Shown: positions 1 through 4,990, counted from the stretch's first letter. The stretch is DNA of 5,859 nucleotides from Bacillota bacterium (GCA_021802375.1 JAKAAL010000311.1:1-5859), one strand, 5' to 3'. The notes: generated by a model not told the origin, from the sequence alone. A program made the numbers and translations.

Positions 1-333
1 CTCCAAACAGAGTTGACGAATGTACAAATCCCAGCCATTGGCATTGACACGAGTAATCCCCGTAAAGTCCACGAGGTTAACATTTTTAAAGAGGTTATAC
101 GGGGCGAGCGGAGAAGCCGTAACTACCCCAACTGTCGCGCTATCCGTCCGGCTGAGTTTGCCTGTGACGGTCAACGAAACGTACAAACCAATACCCGCTT
201 TGGGCAAATTGATGGTGATCACATCCCCCGCGTTAAAGCTTTGCGCGGGAATTTTAATGCTTTTGGGCGGCGACACAGCAAACAAGTTTGCGCGAATTTC
301 CGCAGTCGTTGGTTTAGCGAGAGCAGTAGCCAT
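1..333 (-). CDS. Putative major capsid protein, jelly-roll type, N-terminal part (cut by left edge)
   Basis: The frame is open from an ATG at 333 to the window edge, giving 111 residues with no stop, so the rest of the gene is missing. A good ribosome site (GGAAGG, about 350-355) precedes the start. The visible part has a short polar N-terminus, then alternating hydrophobic strands (about 25-72) and the segment APYNLFKNVNLVDFTG (77-92), followed by R95, G100 and WDLY (101-104). From memory, a Pro-x-Asn-Leu-hxNh strand, then a turn, Arg and Gly-x-Leu-Tyr resembles the first jelly roll of double-jelly-roll capsid proteins of tailless bacterial viruses. That family assignment is inference, made without an alignment. 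The context supports it: two tiny membrane-protein genes precede it in the same operon, and a packaging ATPase lies in the divergent operon. It could instead be a single-jelly-roll capsid or minor coat protein. The whole gene would be expected to encode well over 200 residues. Confidence 0.6.
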   Translation of the reverse strand, partial: MATALAKPTTAEIRANLFAVSPPKSIKIPAQSFNAGDVITINLPKAGIGLYVSLTVTGKLSRTDSATVGVVTASPLAPYNLFKNVNLVDFTGITRVNANGWDLYIRQLCLE

Positions 334-357
334 GTTTTAAATTCCCCTTCCTTCCTT

Positions 358-456
358 TTATAAGGCGATGTTTTGATGGAACAACATGCGGTAACCGAAA
401 TACAAAACGAGCAGCCAACCGGCTACCAGAATCCCAACCAAAATGTCTTCCCCCAC
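358..456 (-). CDS. Tiny single-helix membrane protein (32 aa), GTG start
   Basis: A GTG at 456 opens a 32-codon frame, ending at TAA 358-360, that reads MGEDILVGILVAGWLLVLYF and then a short basic/polar tail (GYRMLFHQNIAL). A strong ribosome site (TAAGGAGGT, minus strand, about 464-472) lies 5-6 nt upstream, which decides the start. Residues 5-21 form one hydrophobic segment. The Glu/Asp head and the Arg/His after the helix suggest an integral membrane protein. It sits between another tiny membrane protein and the capsid-like gene, with 12 nt before the former and 24 nt to the latter, so the three are probably co-transcribed. Tectivirus-like viruses encode several virion membrane proteins of this size, so a role in the internal membrane is a reasonable inference. 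It has no recognisable family. Confidence 0.75.
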   Translation of the reverse strand: MGEDILVGILVAGWLLVLYFGYRMLFHQNIAL

Positions 457-468
457 CGGACTACCTCC

Positions 469-570
469 TTAGAGCGTCATTTTTGGAATCCCGAACACAT
501 TCAACAGGAGCAACACCCCGAGAATAACCGCAGCTACGATGAGACTGGACCAAATCATTGCGCCATCCAC
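469..570 (-). CDS. Tiny single-helix membrane protein (33 aa), GTG start
   Basis: The gene starts at GTG 570, 10 nt downstream of AGGAGG in a GAGGAGGGGG stretch (minus strand, 581-588). The in-frame ATG at 558 would be about 22 nt from that site and is less likely. The product begins MDGAMIWSSLIVAAVILGVL, continues LLLNVFGIP and ends KMTL. It is one long hydrophobic helix (residues 6-28) with a short cationic end. It is the first gene of the leftward operon, and its stop (469-471) overlaps the beginning of the next gene's ribosome site. Size, topology and position suggest a structural protein of the virion membrane. A small holin is an alternative but is less likely, as the lysin is in another operon. 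No homology is claimed. Confidence 0.7.
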   Translation of the reverse strand: MDGAMIWSSLIVAAVILGVLLLLNVFGIPKMTL

Positions 571-610
571 CGGCCAACCCCCTCCTCGACAGATTTTAAC
601 TTTTCGTCTT

Positions 611-625
611 AAATATACCATATTT
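611..625. promoter_or_regulatory. Perfect 6-bp-arm dyad, candidate operator
   Basis: AAATAT (611-616) and ATATTT (620-625) are exact reverse complements separated by ACC. The dyad lies between the tentative leftward -10 at 637-642 and the first leftward gene, where a bound repressor would block leftward transcription. AT-rich DNA yields such dyads by chance, so this is a candidate only. Confidence 0.3.
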
Positions 626-670
626 GACTTTCCACAAGTATAATAATCTTGACGAAAGGATAAATCTTTG

Positions 671-700
671 TTGACAGGATGATAATAGTTTTTGTACAAT
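671..700 (+). promoter_or_regulatory. SigA-type promoter for the rightward virion operon
   Basis: The -35 box TTGACA (671-676) matches consensus perfectly. An 18-bp spacer leads to TACAAT (695-700), five of six bases of the -10 consensus. The first gene starts at 725, with GGGAGG (712-717) as its ribosome site, so the leader would be short. No other comparable promoter is obvious between here and 4542, so it probably drives all nine rightward genes. Confidence 0.8.
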
Positions 701-724
701 TAGTAAAGAAAGGGAGGGTTCATA

Positions 725-1174
725 ATGGGTATGTTTGATTGGCCAGGAGTGTTTGCGCAGGAAAAGCCTGAAGATCCTAACACCATTAAAAACCCCGAAA
801 TGTCGGGGATGGCGGGAGCAATGTTTGGTCCGGTATTGAAGCAGATTTCGCCCCATTTGGAAGCGATGAAGGTTGAGTTTAAGCGGCTGGCAGACGATTT
901 GGCAACCCTCAAACGCAACACCGATTTGTCCGAAACCCGCCTGGAAGTTTATCATTGCGATGGGACCGAGCGGGATTATGTGGTGGTGATGCAGGATGCG
1001 GTGTCAATCTACGTCGACAATTACGCGGGAACGGCTGATGTGGTCGTGGCAGTCCAAGGCGTAAATTACCCGGTCAACGCCGGGGGCACGCAAGCTTATT
1101 GCCTCTATCGCGTAAAGCAATTTACCACCAACGGGGCATGTACGGTCGTGGTCAGCAATCGGAGGCTTGAATAA
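725..1174 (+). CDS. Putative virion protein: helical stalk plus C-terminal beta domain (149 aa)
   Basis: This is the first gene of the rightward operon, starting at ATG 725 after GGGAGG (712-717). The family is not recognised. Residues 1-30 are Pro/Met/Gly-rich, 33-66 look like an amphipathic helix (PVLKQISPHLEAMKVEFKRL and on), and 72-147 are a run of short beta strands (VYHCDG, DYVVVMQ, VSIYVDN, VVVAVQG, CTVVVSN). A helix followed by a beta domain is a common plan for vertex, spike-base or minor coat proteins. The next gene begins inside this gene's stop codon (TAATG at 1172-1176), indicating translational coupling and probably joint function. The DUF1906 lysin and packaging ATPase further along make a structural role plausible. 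It could alternatively be a membrane-peripheral assembly factor. Confidence 0.6.
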   Translation: MGMFDWPGVFAQEKPEDPNTIKNPEMSGMAGAMFGPVLKQISPHLEAMKVEFKRLADDLATLKRNTDLSETRLEVYHCDGTERDYVVVMQDAVSIYVDNYAGTADVVVAVQGVNYPVNAGGTQAYCLYRVKQFTTNGACTVVVSNRRLE

Positions 1175-1662
1175 TGGGCTGGTTTAATGGGGCTTCCACC
1201 CTCAAGGGCAGTCGTCTCCCGCAAGTGCCTATTTTGTTAGGTGGACCAGGTTCAGGACAACTAGAATCTCTTTATTCGAGTAGCGAAAATGCGTCAGGAC
1301 AAGGAATGGCACAAGTTGGTATTAGTGTTGGTCAAAGTAATGCGAGTAATTATGATGTTTTGTTTGAGATCTACCAAACCAGGATATTACCGTCACCCTA
1401 TAGCGGTCTGCACTCCGTCGCCATCACCACGGCCACGACGACCGCCGTGAAAGCGTCCGGTGGAGCTATCGGGACAATCATTAATGCCGGGACTGCAACC
1501 AGTGGAACTGTGACGATTTACGACAACACGGCAGCCAGCGGCAAACTCATCTGGGCGGGGACGCTTACGGCGGGGCAAGTCCTCCCGCTTGGGATTCCAT
1601 GTGGAACAGGAATTACGGTTGTTACGGCGGCGGCGGATACGATCACGGTCAGCTACGCATAG
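1174..1662 (+). CDS. Putative spike/receptor-binding or decoration protein (162 aa), possibly chimeric
   Basis: It is coupled to the preceding gene by a TAATG overlap, with its ribosome site GGAGG at 1161-1165. Residues 1-78 are Gly/Ser/Asn-rich, ending in DVLFEIYQTRILPSPYSG. Residues 79-162 form a compact beta domain: TTAVKASGGAIGTI, GTVTIYDNTAASGKLI, GQVLPLGIPCGTGITVV and ADTITVSYA. This second half resembles a small beta domain frequent in phage structural proteins (the VKA...I.v..G....TvtvyDnta pattern), where it serves as a decoration or spike module. That recognition is from memory. Base composition changes inside the gene: the first half is AT-rich around 1261-1380 and the second is clearly GC-richer from about 1400. 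This suggests domain exchange, as expected for a host-recognition protein. Confidence 0.6.
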   Translation: MGWFNGASTLKGSRLPQVPILLGGPGSGQLESLYSSSENASGQGMAQVGISVGQSNASNYDVLFEIYQTRILPSPYSGLHSVAITTATTTAVKASGGAIGTIINAGTATSGTVTIYDNTAASGKLIWAGTLTAGQVLPLGIPCGTGITVVTAAADTITVSYA

Positions 1663-1675
1663 GAGGGATAGAAAG

Positions 1676-1951
1676 ATGGCTTGGACAATTGGCACCGCAC
1701 AAGGCACAAACCCCACCACCTATCCCGCTTCCAATGGCACAACAACGCTAAGCGTGGTGGTAACGGCAGCAACGATCAACCTCATCCCCAAAGTGGAACT
1801 CGATACCTATTGCCAAGCGCGGGCTCTGTTGGCGACGAGCGATAGTACAGGCGCAACGAACGTAGTCACACCCTTGGCAACAGGAACGGCAGGACCACCC
1901 GATACCCGCAATTGGGCGCAAAAATGGCTGGACGGCATCATCCTAAGCTAA
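1676..1951 (+). CDS. Small beta-rich hypothetical protein, probable virion component (91 aa)
   Basis: I chose the ATG at 1676 because AGGAGGG (1661-1667) sits 8 nt before it. An upstream in-frame ATG at 1589 lies inside the previous gene and lacks a ribosome site. The product is Thr/Ala-rich. Residues 1-50 contain likely strands (TTTLSVVVTAATINLIPKVE), the middle is a flexible Gly/Thr/Pro stretch (63-75), and the end is a short amphipathic segment (NWAQKWLDGIIL). There is no recognised domain, signal peptide or membrane helix. Its place directly after two spike-like genes and its similar composition suggest a structural or assembly role, by context only. A 45-bp gap follows before the next gene. 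Confidence 0.6.
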   Translation: MAWTIGTAQGTNPTTYPASNGTTTLSVVVTAATINLIPKVELDTYCQARALLATSDSTGATNVVTPLATGTAGPPDTRNWAQKWLDGIILS

Positions 1952-1996
1952 CCGGACTCTCGGGGGCTTATCAACCAGAAAAAAGGAGGAAAAAGC

Positions 1997-2158
1997 GTGC
2001 ATTCATATCGCATAGTGTATGCAGGGTTCATTGGATTTAGCGCGGGATTTGGATACGTCGTGGGTATGATTGCCCATAGTGGATTGCTTTTTACTGCGGT
2101 CATGGCGGGGTTGGGTGCCCTCACGGCTGCGTATTTTGGACGGGATATCGATGCCTAA
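1997..2158 (+). CDS. Small two-helix membrane protein (53 aa), GTG start
   Basis: A GTG at 1997, preceded by AAAGGAGG (1983-1990) at 6 nt, opens a 53-codon frame. The product starts MHSYRIVYAGFIGFSAGFGY, followed by VVGMIAHSGLLFTAVMAGLG and ALTAAYFGRDIDA. Two hydrophobic segments (about 6-25 and 28-47) are separated by a short HSG turn, giving a helical hairpin with a small Gly/Ala-rich interface. Its last 8 nt overlap the next gene. It could be a virion membrane protein or a small holin working with the lysin at 3973. Size and two-helix topology fit both, and its distance from the lysin leans towards a structural role. Confidence 0.7.
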   Translation: MHSYRIVYAGFIGFSAGFGYVVGMIAHSGLLFTAVMAGLGALTAAYFGRDIDA

Positions 2159-2333
2159 AAAACTAGATAAACTCATCGGCCACATTACCCACGAGTACGA
2201 AGGCCAGGGCATGACCCATGAAGAAGCGGAGTCCATCGCCTGGGCAACGGCCACAAAACGGGGATGGGTGAAGCGGGAAGGCACGCATGAAGAATTAACC
2301 GCGAAAGGCGAGGAGGTGACCAGTGGAAGCTGA
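2151..2333 (+). CDS. Small charged helical protein with an AESIAWATATKRG motif (60 aa)
   Basis: The gene starts at ATG 2151 inside the end of the preceding gene (8-nt overlap), with only a weak site upstream (GGACGGGA), so translation is probably coupled. Earlier in-frame ATGs belong to shadow reading of the preceding gene. The product starts MPKKLDKLIGHITHEYEGQG. A helical pair containing MTHEEAESIAWATATKRGWV (21-40) and a charged tail follow. Short proteins with an E(K)AxxIAWATxxK motif recur in phage genomes, but I know of no firm function. It is soluble, with no membrane segment. The stop lies 11 nt inside the next gene. The function is unknown. Confidence 0.65.
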   Translation: MPKKLDKLIGHITHEYEGQGMTHEEAESIAWATATKRGWVKREGTHEELTAKGEEVTSGS

Positions 2334-2787
2334 GGAATTAGCCTTAAAACTGGGAGAGTGCATCGGACGTCTGGACACGCTAGCCGAACGCTTATCCAAA
2401 GTGGAAGAGCGGACGGTGAAGCTCGACGAAGAAGGCATTGACCCTCTGGAGGAAATGGTCAATCGACTGAGTCGGGAAATGTGGGACAGCCTTTCCGCAC
2501 AATGGGACCAAAAATACGCGATGCAAGCAGAGATTGCTGAGTTGGCGATTGCAATTGATGCTTTAGGACAAGTTGTTCTTGATGACGAGGAGGAAAAAGA
2601 AATGCCCAAAGAAGAGTCGAAAACTGAACCCAAAACTGAACCGAAAGAAGAACCGAAAACCGAACCCAAAACGGAACCGAAAGAAGAACCGAAAACCGAA
2701 CCCAAAACGGAACCGAAAAACATTCCGGTGAAGCAGCAGAAAAAAGCGCGGGGCCTGTATAGTCGTCGGGCTCAGAAGGAGGATTAA
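2323..2787 (+). CDS. Coiled-coil protein with KTEPK repeat tail (154 aa), GTG start
   Basis: The gene starts at GTG 2323, 6 nt after AGGAGGTGA (2311-2319), which lies in the end of the previous gene. Residues 1-85 are highly helical with heptad-like spacing of Leu/Ile (LALKLGECIGRLDTLAERLS and onward), typical of a coiled coil. An acidic patch (88-93) leads to a low-complexity stretch (about 95-132) made of KEEPKTEPKTEP units. The tail is basic (KQQKKARGLYSRRAQK, 137-152). A 36-bp perfect tandem duplication underlies two of the repeat units. There is no recognised family. The rod, extended Pro/Glu/Lys linker and basic end could span between a capsid vertex and DNA or membrane, but this is speculation. 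The next gene also has a Lys/Pro/Glu-rich N-terminus. Confidence 0.65.
   Translation: MEAEELALKLGECIGRLDTLAERLSKVEERTVKLDEEGIDPLEEMVNRLSREMWDSLSAQWDQKYAMQAEIAELAIAIDALGQVVLDDEEEKEMPKEESKTEPKTEPKEEPKTEPKTEPKEEPKTEPKTEPKNIPVKQQKKARGLYSRRAQKED
2641..2712 (+). repeat. Two perfect 36-bp tandem repeats within the coding sequence
   Basis: Positions 2641-2676 and 2677-2712 are identical, beginning CCGAAAGAAGAACCG and ending AAAACGGAA. Each encodes 12 residues (PKEEPKTEPKTE). A diverged partial copy precedes them (about 2605-2640), and a truncated CCGAAAAA follows. Exact identity at the DNA level points to a recent in-frame duplication, so copy number may vary between relatives. Confidence 0.95.
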
Positions 2788-2793
2788 TCCAGC

Positions 2794-3339
2794 ATGGACG
2801 ACAACGAAAAAAACTTACCTCCCGAACCGCAACCCAAAACCGAACCGGTCATTAAGCCCGACAACGTGATCCCCGACGAAAAGGTTAAAGCCAAACGGGC
2901 TACCAAGCCCAAAGAAGACCCGTCGAAAAAGGCAGCAACCAAAAAGATTCCCAAAAAATCCGGTAAGCAACCCGAGCATGACCCCATTTCAGCAGAAATG
3001 TTGGCGCCAGGTTTTGTGATGTTAGCATCATCTGTCCATTATGTCGCCGCACGGAAAAGCAATAATCCAGCATGGTTGCTGACGCAAGAAGAAGCGCAAT
3101 CCATCGGCATGAGCATGGGCACGATTACCGCAACGTTGTTGCCGCTTTTGGATCCCAAATGGATTATTGTCGGGGTAGCCATAGCGCAAATATCCGGCAT
3201 AGAGATGGGAAAATTTATTGCCGCGTCGAATGCCACAGCCCAAGCCCCCTCCCCTCCCAAGCCGGATATCCATGCGGTCAAAACTCCCAAAGAACCCTAT
3301 CAATCCCGGACCGATGAGCCGGTTGGAGAGCCGGTGTAA
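2794..3339 (+). CDS. Membrane protein with Lys/Pro-rich N-terminus, next to the packaging ATPase (181 aa)
   Basis: The gene starts at ATG 2794, 10 nt after AAGGAGGA (2777-2783). Residues 1-62 are highly charged and disordered-looking (PEPQPKTEPVIKPD, then KKAATKKIPKKSGK). Residues 67-87 and 123-140 (WIIVGVAIAQISGIEMGK) are hydrophobic and probably membrane-associated. Between them lies the helical segment LLTQEEAQSIGMSMGTITAT (95-114). The C-terminal 35 residues are again Pro-rich and polar. In tailless membrane-containing viruses, the genes beside the packaging ATPase often encode membrane proteins of the packaging vertex, which makes that role attractive, but the family is not recognised. 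The basic N-terminus could contact DNA. The gene ends 1 nt before the ATPase start. Confidence 0.65.
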   Translation: MDDNEKNLPPEPQPKTEPVIKPDNVIPDEKVKAKRATKPKEDPSKKAATKKIPKKSGKQPEHDPISAEMLAPGFVMLASSVHYVAARKSNNPAWLLTQEEAQSIGMSMGTITATLLPLLDPKWIIVGVAIAQISGIEMGKFIAASNATAQAPSPPKPDIHAVKTPKEPYQSRTDEPVGEPV

Positions 3340-3340
3340 G

Positions 3341-3973
3341 ATGTTTCACTTAGGTGAGAGGGCCACTTTTATTGGCCAAACCGGCAGCGGGAAATCGTTT
3401 GCGATGCTGCAAATCCTGGACACGTTTTACGAAGTCCGGCAAATCGAGGGGTTCGATGGCAAAGCGGACCCTCTCTTTTCGGGATTGGATGTCCCCCGCC
3501 GTAATAGTCTTGCAGCTGTGGCGACGCTGAAATACCCGAAATATCCCATGGTGATTTGGCGGCCTAATCCCGAAGCGTTAGCCGAGCCTGAGCAGTTGGA
3601 TAAATGGAATCAATGGATTTATCGCCGGAAGCATACGGTAGCCGCCATCGACGAAATCACGCTCATGACGCAGAACAACAAACCGCCATTGGGCTTGCTA
3701 TCCTTGTTGGCCCGAGGGCGCAGCCGCGATATTACGGTATTAATTGGGACGCAGCGCCCGCGACAAATTCCGATGATCTGTTTTACGGAGGCGACGGAAA
3801 TATTTTGTTTTCGGCTTACGGATAAAAACGACCGCAAGCGCGTGGCGGAATTCACCCACCCGGATATGGAGATCCCTGTACAAGACCCCCATGGCTTTTG
3901 GCATTTTCGGGTGGGCGATGATGAGGCGACGTACTATCGAGATATATCCATCTACTTAGAGGAGGCAATTTAA
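3341..3973 (+). CDS. Viral genome-packaging ATPase, FtsK/HerA superfamily (210 aa)
   Basis: The Walker A P-loop GQTGSGKS is at residues 12-19. The Walker B strand VAAIDE, with the Asp-Glu pair 104-105, follows a hydrophobic run. LLARGRSRDITVLIGTQRP (122-140) contains the conserved Arg-rich helix and the Gln-Arg-Pro after a strand that marks FtsK/HerA ATPases. The length of about 210 aa matches the small packaging ATPases of tailless viruses (P9 of PRD1 type, B204 of STIV type) rather than the larger FtsK, VirB4 or terminase proteins. Such enzymes pump dsDNA into the preformed capsid using ATP. I chose ATG 3341 because GGAGAG (3325-3330) sits 10 nt upstream. In-frame ATGs at 3314 and 3218 lie inside the preceding gene and lack a good site. 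The stop overlaps the lysin start (TAATG). A plasmid transfer or Zot-like ATPase is the main alternative, but no transmembrane segment is seen here. Confidence 0.85.
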   Translation: MFHLGERATFIGQTGSGKSFAMLQILDTFYEVRQIEGFDGKADPLFSGLDVPRRNSLAAVATLKYPKYPMVIWRPNPEALAEPEQLDKWNQWIYRRKHTVAAIDEITLMTQNNKPPLGLLSLLARGRSRDITVLIGTQRPRQIPMICFTEATEIFCFRLTDKNDRKRVAEFTHPDMEIPVQDPHGFWHFRVGDDEATYYRDISIYLEEAI

Positions 3974-4542
3974 TGTTGTACGGTGTTGATACGGACACTC
4001 CATTGAGTGCCGAAAGTTGCAAAGTCATTCGTGGCGTCAGTCCCAATGTTGTTGGAGTGGGACGATATTTGAGGAATATGAATCAAGCTGAAGTCGAGAT
4101 TATCCATGCGTCGGGGCTTAAGATTTGGCCGATTGCGGAGCGAGGGGATCCCATCAATCCTCATTATTTTACAAGAACGCAAGCTCGATTAGATGGGGGG
4201 TTCGCCCTCACCTTAGCGAACCATTTACATGTGCCTAGCAGCGTGCCAATTTGGTTTGCTCTCGATGGGGATTTCCCGGTTACTCCCGCCGTTTTAGCCT
4301 ATCTCGACGAATTGAAGGGCATTGAGCATGCGTTAGGCATCTATTGTAATGCTCAACAGGCTTGGGAAATTTTCAATTCGGGCATTGGCAATAAAATTTC
4401 CTACTGGCAGACCTCAGGCAATGGGTCTAATGGACTCCTCTTTCCATGGGCACAGATGGTGCAGTATGTGTCTGGGCAGACTAATACCATTGCGGGCGTG
4501 CCGGTGGACTGGAATGTTGTGGACGAAAATTTGCTATGGTAG
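3973..4542 (+). CDS. Lysin: DUF1906 / Rv2525c-like glycoside-hydrolase-like protein (189 aa)
   Basis: The protein is essentially one TIM-barrel-like domain, and its strand motifs occur in the family order: YGVDTD (3-8), VGRYL (29-33), GLKIWPIAE (48-56), VPIWFALDGD (91-100), GIYCN (122-126), YWQTSG (144-149), VQY (163-165) and VDWN (178-181). This pattern is that of the DUF1906 family, related to GH25 muramidases. Acidic residues D6, D8, E56, D98 and D100 sit at barrel strand ends, where catalysis would occur. It probably cleaves peptidoglycan at cell entry or exit. It has no signal peptide and no separate wall-binding domain, so it is either carried in the virion or released by a holin. The start (ATG 3973) overlaps the ATPase stop by one base, and GAGGAGG (3959-3965) precedes it. 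It is the last gene of the rightward operon. Confidence 0.8.
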   Translation: MLYGVDTDTPLSAESCKVIRGVSPNVVGVGRYLRNMNQAEVEIIHASGLKIWPIAERGDPINPHYFTRTQARLDGGFALTLANHLHVPSSVPIWFALDGDFPVTPAVLAYLDELKGIEHALGIYCNAQQAWEIFNSGIGNKISYWQTSGNGSNGLLFPWAQMVQYVSGQTNTIAGVPVDWNVVDENLLW

Positions 4543-4550
4543 GTTTGTAC

Positions 4551-4582
4551 AAAAACAAAACCCCCTCATTTACGAGGGGGTT
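4551..4582 (-). terminator. Intrinsic terminator for the leftward early operon, possibly bidirectional
   Basis: AACCCCCTC (4559-4567) and GAGGGGGTT (4574-4582) form a perfect 9-bp stem with a 6-nt loop (ATTTAC). Read on the minus strand, the hairpin is followed by TTGTTTTTG, a good U-tract, so it should end transcripts from 5498 leftward, 28 nt beyond the last stop at 4610. Read on the plus strand, the following bases are TTGGGGGTG, so stopping of the rightward operon would be weaker. Confidence 0.85.
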
Positions 4583-4609
4583 GGGGGTGTTAGAGGGATT
4601 TTAGGATGC

Positions 4610-4954
4610 TCATTCCTCCACCATCAATTCATACTGCTTCATTGGGGACTGCCCTTTTTTCATAACCTTCCGGCCACTAAGAGTAAGTTGAAATTCCTTG
4701 CCCTCCAATTCCCCCCACGGATAGCCTTTCAGCCCGGCTGAGATGGCCATGCTAAATTCATTTTCCGTCGTGATGTCGATTTCTTGGCCGCCGAGAATGA
4801 GCGCGGTCACTCGGTCGAAATGGATGAATTGCGCTTCCCCAAATTGCGTCACCCCGGTGTTGACGGTGCCGACATGCCCCGCGATGAGATCCCCTTCGAC
4901 TTCAAGGTTGATTAAGGTGGAGAGTTTTTTGGGTTCGATTTTCTTCAGTGCCAT
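4610..4954 (-). CDS. Small beta-rich protein, possible OB-fold ssDNA-binding protein (114 aa)
   Basis: The gene starts at ATG 4954, 8 nt after AAAGGAGG. It is predicted to be mostly beta strands: STLINLEVEGDLIAGHVGTV (12-31), QFIHFDRVTALILGG (42-56), EIDITT and FSMAIS. The ending, GELEGKEFQLTLSGRKVMKK (81-100) with ...PMKQYELMVEE, has the layout of small phage OB-fold proteins: a domain-size acidic protein closing with a G-x-x-hxh-x-G-K-x-x-x-K-G turn and a K-x-Y-x-h strand. Several tailless and small phages carry such ssDNA-binding proteins in their early operons. I infer this from pattern only, and no specific SSB signature is present. It is the last gene before the leftward terminator and has its own strong ribosome site, suggesting abundant expression. 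Confidence 0.6.
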   Translation of the reverse strand: MALKKIEPKKLSTLINLEVEGDLIAGHVGTVNTGVTQFGEAQFIHFDRVTALILGGQEIDITTENEFSMAISAGLKGYPWGELEGKEFQLTLSGRKVMKKGQSPMKQYELMVEE

Positions 4955-4990
4955 TTAATTTGCCTCCTTTAGTGGTAGATCCTTTTTGAC

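Larger units (their letters stand above)
571..724. promoter_or_regulatory. Divergent control region between capsid arm and spike/ATPase arm
   Basis: This 154-bp AT-rich stretch separates the divergent virion operons and contains no gene. It holds the rightward promoter at 671-700 and the leader of the leftward operon. A perfect dyad AAATAT-acc-ATATTT lies at 611-625. A 7-bp inverted repeat, TTTCGTC (602-608) and GACGAAA (651-657), brackets about 42 bp. The sequence TTGAC occurs three times in the same orientation (624, 649, 671). A TATACT box on the minus strand (637-642) is a candidate -10 for leftward transcription, but its -35 is weak. The arrangement suggests coordinated control of both arms by one regulator, which is inference. 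Confidence 0.6.

Noticed and set aside
13..363. Plus-strand open frames across 13-363
   Set aside because: They are shadows of the leftward capsid-like frame, which has a ribosome site and coherent beta-strand pattern. The plus frames lack ribosome sites and have implausible composition.
1589..1675. Upstream start for the 91-aa protein
   Set aside because: It lies inside the previous gene with no ribosome site, whereas AGGAGGG directly precedes ATG 1676.
2295..2723. Long minus-strand frame rich in GSVFGS repeats
   Set aside because: It is the antisense reading of the KTEPK repeat region of the plus-strand gene and has no expression signals.
3218..3340. N-terminal extension of the ATPase to ATG 3218 or 3314
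   Set aside because: The extension lies wholly within the preceding membrane-protein gene, has no ribosome site and adds no family motif. ATG 3341 has GGAGAG and begins just before the P-loop strand.
4544..4553. TTTGTACAAA palindrome, similar to TTGTACAA in the promoter -10 at 692-699
   Set aside because: It is short and AT-rich, and one copy is explained by the -10 box and the other by the terminator U-tract. It is too weak to call a regulatory or attachment site.
4576..4605. G-quadruplex after the terminator stem
   Set aside because: There are three runs of three or more G and then only GG, and the first run is already paired in the hairpin, so a canonical three-tetrad structure is not supported.
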